The translations under genes were made by a program, and so were the position numbers. DNA of 64,000 bases, taken from positions 1 to 64,000 of the forward strand of contig JAFVFN010000015.1 in the NCBI GenBank assembly GCA_017475405.1. The letters are read 5' to 3'. Source of the DNA: Elusimicrobiaceae bacterium. GTDB lineage: Bacteria > Elusimicrobiota > Elusimicrobia > Elusimicrobiales > Elusimicrobiaceae. The notes under the pieces are model-generated. The model made no database searches. It saw only the letters and a program-made list of their open reading frames with translations, and was not told where the DNA came from. This document shows, piece after piece, positions 60,736 through 64,000 of the stretch. Position 1 is the stretch's first letter; every line of letters begins with the position of its first letter.

Positions 60736-62244
60736 ATGACCAAAAAAATGTATATTACAACTCCTATTTATTATGTAAACTCCGTACCCCATTTAGGGCA
60801 TGCCTATACAACGATTGCCTGTGATATTTTGGCACGCCATTACCGCCAGCAGGGAGTGGATATCCGGTTTTTGACGGGTACAGATGAACACGGTGCCAAT
60901 ATCGAAAAATCGGCTGCTGCCAAAGGAGTATCTCCCAAGGCATGGACCGATGAGGTGTCTGCCAAATATCGGGAACTGTGGAAAACGCTGAATATTTCTT
61001 ATGACGCATTTATCCGTACTACAGACCCGGCCCATGAACATGTGGTGCAGGCTATTTTTGAAAAACTCTTACAAAGCGGAGACATCTATTTAGGCTCTTA
61101 CAGCGGTAAGTATTGCGTGTCCTGTGAGCAGTATTACGATGAGAGCGAAATGCTGCCGGGCGGTATTTGTCCCGTACATAAAAAACCGCTGACAGAAGTG
61201 CATGAAGAGACGTATTTCTTTAAGCTTTCGCGCTATGAAAAACCGCTTTTAAAATATTATGAAGAGCATCCGGAATTTTTATCTCCCAAATACCGTGCCA
61301 ACGAAATTATTAATTTCGTAAAAAGCGGTCTTCGGGACTTGTCCGTAACTCGTACCAAAGTAAAATGGGGAGTGCCCGTTAAGAGCAATCCTGCACACAC
61401 GATTTATGTATGGTTCGATGCGCTGATTAATTACATTTCCGCTGCCGGAGCCGGCATGTTCCTTTGCGAGGGAGATAAAGCCGAACATCAAGAAAAACTG
61501 GCTCTTATCAAGGCTGAAAAATTTGAAGACTTATGGCCGGCTGATTTACACATGGTCGGTAAAGAAATCTTTCGGTTCCATACGGTTATTTGGCCGGCGG
61601 TACTCATGGCATTGGGACTGCCGCTGCCCAAAAAAGTTTTTGCTCACGGTTGGTGGACGGTAGAGGGGAATAAAATGTCTAAGACTCTGGGTAACGTCAT
61701 TGATCCGGCTAAATTGTCGGCCGAATACGGCGTGGACCCGGTACGTGCATTTCTGTTTAGAGAAGTACCGTTTGGACAGGACGGAGATTTTTCCATGACC
61801 AGCTTTAAGAACCGCTATAATGCGGACCTGGCTAATAACATTGGTAATTTGCTTTCCCGGACACTTAATATGTTGGCCAAACAACAACCGCAAATTCCGG
61901 CAGATATTATTTTGCCCGCGGAGATCCAACAAAAAACCAATGAAACCGAATCGGCGATTAACAAAGCCTATGAAGAATTGGCCTTTGATAAAGTGTTGGA
62001 ACAAATCTACGGGTACTCGGCTGATCTCAATAAAAAAGTAGCCGATACCAAACCGTGGGAACTGGTCAAGACAGATCCCGAAGCTGCCAAGGCTATTTTA
62101 CTCGAGCTCATTGGATGCCAACGGTATGTAGCTAAATGGATGACCCCGTTTATGCCCACAATCGGAGCGGAAATGTCTAAGCGTTTAGAGGCCGGAACCA
62201 TTGAAAAATATGCGCCGTTGTTCCCGCGTATCGCTGATAAATAA
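60736..62244 (+). CDS. metG: Methionyl-tRNA synthetase (short form)
   Basis: 502 aa, without the C-terminal tRNA-binding domain. HIGH-type PHLGHAYTTIACD (about 16-28), Zn motif CVSCEQYYD..CPVHKKP (about 128-155), KMSKTLGNVIDP (about 314-325), DALINYISAAG near 230. AAGAGGAAATT site. Ends with a strong terminator. Last gene of the kdsC run. Confidence 0.95.
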   Translation: MTKKMYITTPIYYVNSVPHLGHAYTTIACDILARHYRQQGVDIRFLTGTDEHGANIEKSAAAKGVSPKAWTDEVSAKYRELWKTLNISYDAFIRTTDPAHEHVVQAIFEKLLQSGDIYLGSYSGKYCVSCEQYYDESEMLPGGICPVHKKPLTEVHEETYFFKLSRYEKPLLKYYEEHPEFLSPKYRANEIINFVKSGLRDLSVTRTKVKWGVPVKSNPAHTIYVWFDALINYISAAGAGMFLCEGDKAEHQEKLALIKAEKFEDLWPADLHMVGKEIFRFHTVIWPAVLMALGLPLPKKVFAHGWWTVEGNKMSKTLGNVIDPAKLSAEYGVDPVRAFLFREVPFGQDGDFSMTSFKNRYNADLANNIGNLLSRTLNMLAKQQPQIPADIILPAEIQQKTNETESAINKAYEELAFDKVLEQIYGYSADLNKKVADTKPWELVKTDPEAAKAILLELIGCQRYVAKWMTPFMPTIGAEMSKRLEAGTIEKYAPLFPRIADK

Positions 62245-62268
62245 GACCTATTAAAATCAGTATTAAAC

Positions 62269-62292
62269 GACCGGCTTTGTGCCGGTCTTTTT
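62269..62292 (+). terminator. Terminator after metG
   Basis: 7-bp stem GACCGGC/GCCGGTC with loop TTTGT, followed by TTTTT. The pilin 13 promoter begins about 25 nt downstream. Confidence 0.9.
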
Positions 62293-62321
62293 ACTTGTGC
62301 TCCGTCGAAACCAAAATTCGC

Positions 62322-62349
62322 TTGACGCGTTTTTTTTTTTTGATATTCT
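62322..62349 (+). promoter_or_regulatory. Poly-T spacer promoter, copy G
   Basis: TTGACG (62322-62327), CG, T12, GA, TATTCT (62344-62349), 16-bp spacer. From the T tract to the ATG it differs from copy A by a single base, although the two genes lie about 62 kb apart. Confidence 0.7.
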
Positions 62350-62383
62350 GTCCTTATAAAGAAACACATATAAGGAGAGAATT

Positions 62384-62863
62384 ATGCTTCAACATAAACA
62401 AGCGTTTACGCTCATAGAGATTTTAGTAGTTGTACTCATAATAGGAATTTTGGCAGCTGTAGCCGTGCCGCAATATAGAATAGCTGTAGCCAAAACGAGA
62501 TATACAGAACTCATGGCAGTGGTAGATGCTTTAAGTAAAGCGGAAGAAATCTATTATTTGGCCAATGGTAAATATACTGATAATATGGAGGAACTGGATA
62601 TTTCAGTTAATAATTCCGTAGATATCAAATTATATATAGGAGAAAATGGAGAAGCTGCGGTAACAGGATTAAAAGATTCTATGATGTATGTGGTTTATCT
62701 GCAACATTATACGGGATGGCGAGAAACATACTATAGGGGGAAACATTTTTGTCGTTCTTACGACATTACCGATGAAATTTCAAAAAAAGTATGTAAAGCT
62801 TTAAGCGGGAATATCTGTGCACGAGCAGGAGATGGAAGCTATTGTCAGTCAGAATTTCAATAG
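62384..62863 (+). CDS. Type IV pilin-like protein 13
   Basis: 159-aa prepilin, leader MLQHKQA, then [41 protein letters not shown], then a variable part with four Cys near the end (HFCRSYD, KVCKALSG, NICARAG, SYCQSE). Its last 15 nt overlap the end of the convergent rdgB gene. No terminator is seen. Confidence 0.88.
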   Translation: MLQHKQAFTLIEILVVVLIIGILAAVAVPQYRIAVAKTRYTELMAVVDALSKAEEIYYLANGKYTDNMEELDISVNNSVDIKLYIGENGEAAVTGLKDSMMYVVYLQHYTGWRETYYRGKHFCRSYDITDEISKKVCKALSGNICARAGDGSYCQSEFQ

Positions 62864-63448
62864 AAACTCTTTAACCTGTCTAAACGCTTTGCCGCGGTGA
62901 GATACGGCATTTTTCTCATCGGCCGTAAGTTCGGCAAATGCTCTTCCTAATTCCTTGACGATAAAAATTGGATCATAACCAAAGCCATTGATACCGTGGT
63001 ATTCTGTGGCAATAGAACCTTCGCAGATCCCCTTAAATAGTTTCGTGCGTCCGTCCGGCCAGGCTAAACAGGCCACGGTGCAAAACCGTGCAATACGCTT
63101 ATCCGCAGGCACATTTTGCAGAGCACGGAGCAGTTGTTGGTTGTTGGCAGCAGCATCACACGCTTCTCCTGCATAGCGGGCCGTATGTACGCCGGGAGCC
63201 CCGTGTAAAAAGTCTACTTCTAGTCCGGTATCATCTGATAGAGAAAGGAGGCCGCTTTGCGTGGTGGCATAGACAGCTTTGAGTCGGGCATTTTCTTCTA
63301 AGGTTGTGCCGGTTTCTTCAGGCAGCGTAATATTAAAATCAGATAACCCTTTGTAAACAACGGATTCTCCGCTAGACAAAACGCCGGGCAGTAAGCGGCT
63401 AAGTTCACTTAGTTTATGCTTATTGCCCGTAGCGATTACAATTTCCAT
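62849..63448 (-). CDS. rdgB: XTP/dITP diphosphatase (RdgB/HAM1)
   Basis: 199 aa, normal length. IVIATGNKHKLSELSRLL at the N-terminus, LSDDTGLEVDFLHGAPGVHTARYAG in the middle (about 70-94), GFGYDPIF (about 155) and SHRGKAFRQ near the end. It removes non-canonical purine triphosphates. It starts 2 nt after the pepT stop. Its last codons overlap pilin 13. Confidence 0.93.
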   Translation of the reverse strand: MEIVIATGNKHKLSELSRLLPGVLSSGESVVYKGLSDFNITLPEETGTTLEENARLKAVYATTQSGLLSLSDDTGLEVDFLHGAPGVHTARYAGEACDAAANNQQLLRALQNVPADKRIARFCTVACLAWPDGRTKLFKGICEGSIATEYHGINGFGYDPIFIVKELGRAFAELTADEKNAVSHRGKAFRQVKEFLLKF

Positions 63449-63450
63449 GA

Positions 63451-64000
63451 TTATTTTTCAGCCGGGTGTAAACGACGTTCTACCGGTAATTGAAGTGCTG
63501 GAGTATCCGGTTGACGTAAGGCAACCGCTTCATCAACCATATTGAGTGCTACCCAATAGGATTTAAACATATCTTCTTCACTGAGCCATTCGGTAAAGTT
63601 ATGCGCGTTTTGCTGACCGGTAAAGATTGTATAAGCACCGTTCCCTAATTTAAGCATCAGCATGGAGGCCGTTGTACCGGCACGTTCTTCCTGAAACCGC
63701 GGGGTTACTCCGGCACGTATTAAAGCGCTGTTGGCCAGTGCACGGGCTTGCGGATGAATGTTTTCGGCTACGTTTTGGTATTGTTTAAATACTTGGCGTT
63801 CAATTTGTACATCGTATTTTCGGGCGATTTGATTGGCCTGTTTTTGGGCGTATTCTTTCCATTGATCGATTTCACTTTGTCTGAAAGAACGTAATCGGAA
63901 ATCCAATTCGGCTTCACTCATTTGGCCGTTTACCATATTCATATGGTGCAGTTCGGCATATCCCTGAGTGCCGGTGCTTTTGTTGGGAAGCCATTCTTCT
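63451..64000 (-). CDS. pepT: Peptidase T (M20 tripeptidase), C-terminal part, cut by window edge
   Basis: The frame is open to the window edge, giving about 182 residues. TQGYAELHHMNMVNGQMSEA resembles PepT's GFYHL segment after the metal site, followed by ELDFRLRSFRQSEIDQWKEY, the lid/dimer strand. Further on, ERAGTTASMLMLKLG and IFTGQQNAHNFTEWLS match the RGGTDAS and FTGG.N.H end of the family, although RGGTD is altered to RAGTT. The start lies outside the window. Tripeptide breakdown fits amino-acid fermentation. Confidence 0.75.
   Translation of the reverse strand, partial: EEWLPNKSTGTQGYAELHHMNMVNGQMSEAELDFRLRSFRQSEIDQWKEYAQKQANQIARKYDVQIERQVFKQYQNVAENIHPQARALANSALIRAGVTPRFQEERAGTTASMLMLKLGNGAYTIFTGQQNAHNFTEWLSEEDMFKSYWVALNMVDEAVALRQPDTPALQLPVERRLHPAEK

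Noticed and set aside
1..64000. CRISPR arrays, rRNA genes or prophage
   Set aside because: I saw no regularly spaced direct repeats, no rRNA sequence and no phage structural genes.

Overview
The window looks like a gut-type member of the Elusimicrobiota. This is inferred from gene content, not from a marker tree. It is a Gram-negative-style cell: LptF, LptG and LptE homologues, KdsC and large outer-membrane barrels. It carries a phosphotransbutyrylase/butyrate kinase pair suited to amino-acid fermentation, and many dispersed type IV pilin-like genes, a trait I associate with Elusimicrobium. Genes are tightly packed and both strands are used. There is no rRNA operon, prophage or CRISPR array. 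One truncated IS30-type transposase sits at the left edge.

Layout. 0-7 kb: IS30 edge, pilin, glycerate kinase, an outer-membrane barrel gene split by a frameshift, recN-nadK, pilin. 7-13 kb: nifU-nifS, two 5'-nucleotidase-family proteins (the second lacks catalytic residues) and dusB, likely one operon. 13-18 kb: rplM-rpsI, two divergent pilins, pssA-psd, tRNA-Leu, pilin, a YacP-like NYN gene. 18.4-20.6 kb: tmRNA, phosphohexomutase, receiver-only response regulator. 20.6-25.4 kb: lptF-lptG followed by an 852-aa reverse transcriptase with a C-terminal nitrilase-like domain. 25.5-30.8 kb: a 1778-aa SprA-like outer-membrane protein. 31-38.7 kb: pilin, lpd, trmJ, buk-ptb, M23 peptidase, two tandem AAA_28 ATPases, SEC-C protein. 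38.8-48 kb: pilins among yajQ, a nucleoside transporter, uvrC, rpsT, Fe-alcohol dehydrogenase and a Pif1-like helicase. 48-64 kb: leuS-lptE-holA, xerD, recA-clpC, kdsC-tmk-holB-metG, rdgB, pepT (cut by the edge) and four pilins.

The most striking feature is the pilin system. Thirteen single pilin genes share an almost invariant N-terminus but have divergent C-termini, and none is next to a pilus assembly gene. All seven on the plus strand use a near-identical promoter whose -35/-10 spacer is a T12 tract (T10 in one). All six on the minus strand instead follow a roughly 230-270 nt structured leader RNA. Each leader has a P1 helix, internal hairpins, a private 9-10 bp long-range pseudoknot whose sequence differs completely between copies but is perfectly complementary within each, and a terminator-like hairpin followed by U residues. 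Its 5' strand can also pair with a segment overlapping P1. I do not recognise this RNA as a known class. It is the best candidate here for an undescribed regulatory system.

Other points: at least seven housekeeping genes appear leaderless (-10 box 6-9 nt before the ATG), a small uORF overlaps the nucleoside transporter start, and UvrC lacks its helix-hairpin-helix tail, with its stop codon lying inside a pilin gene.
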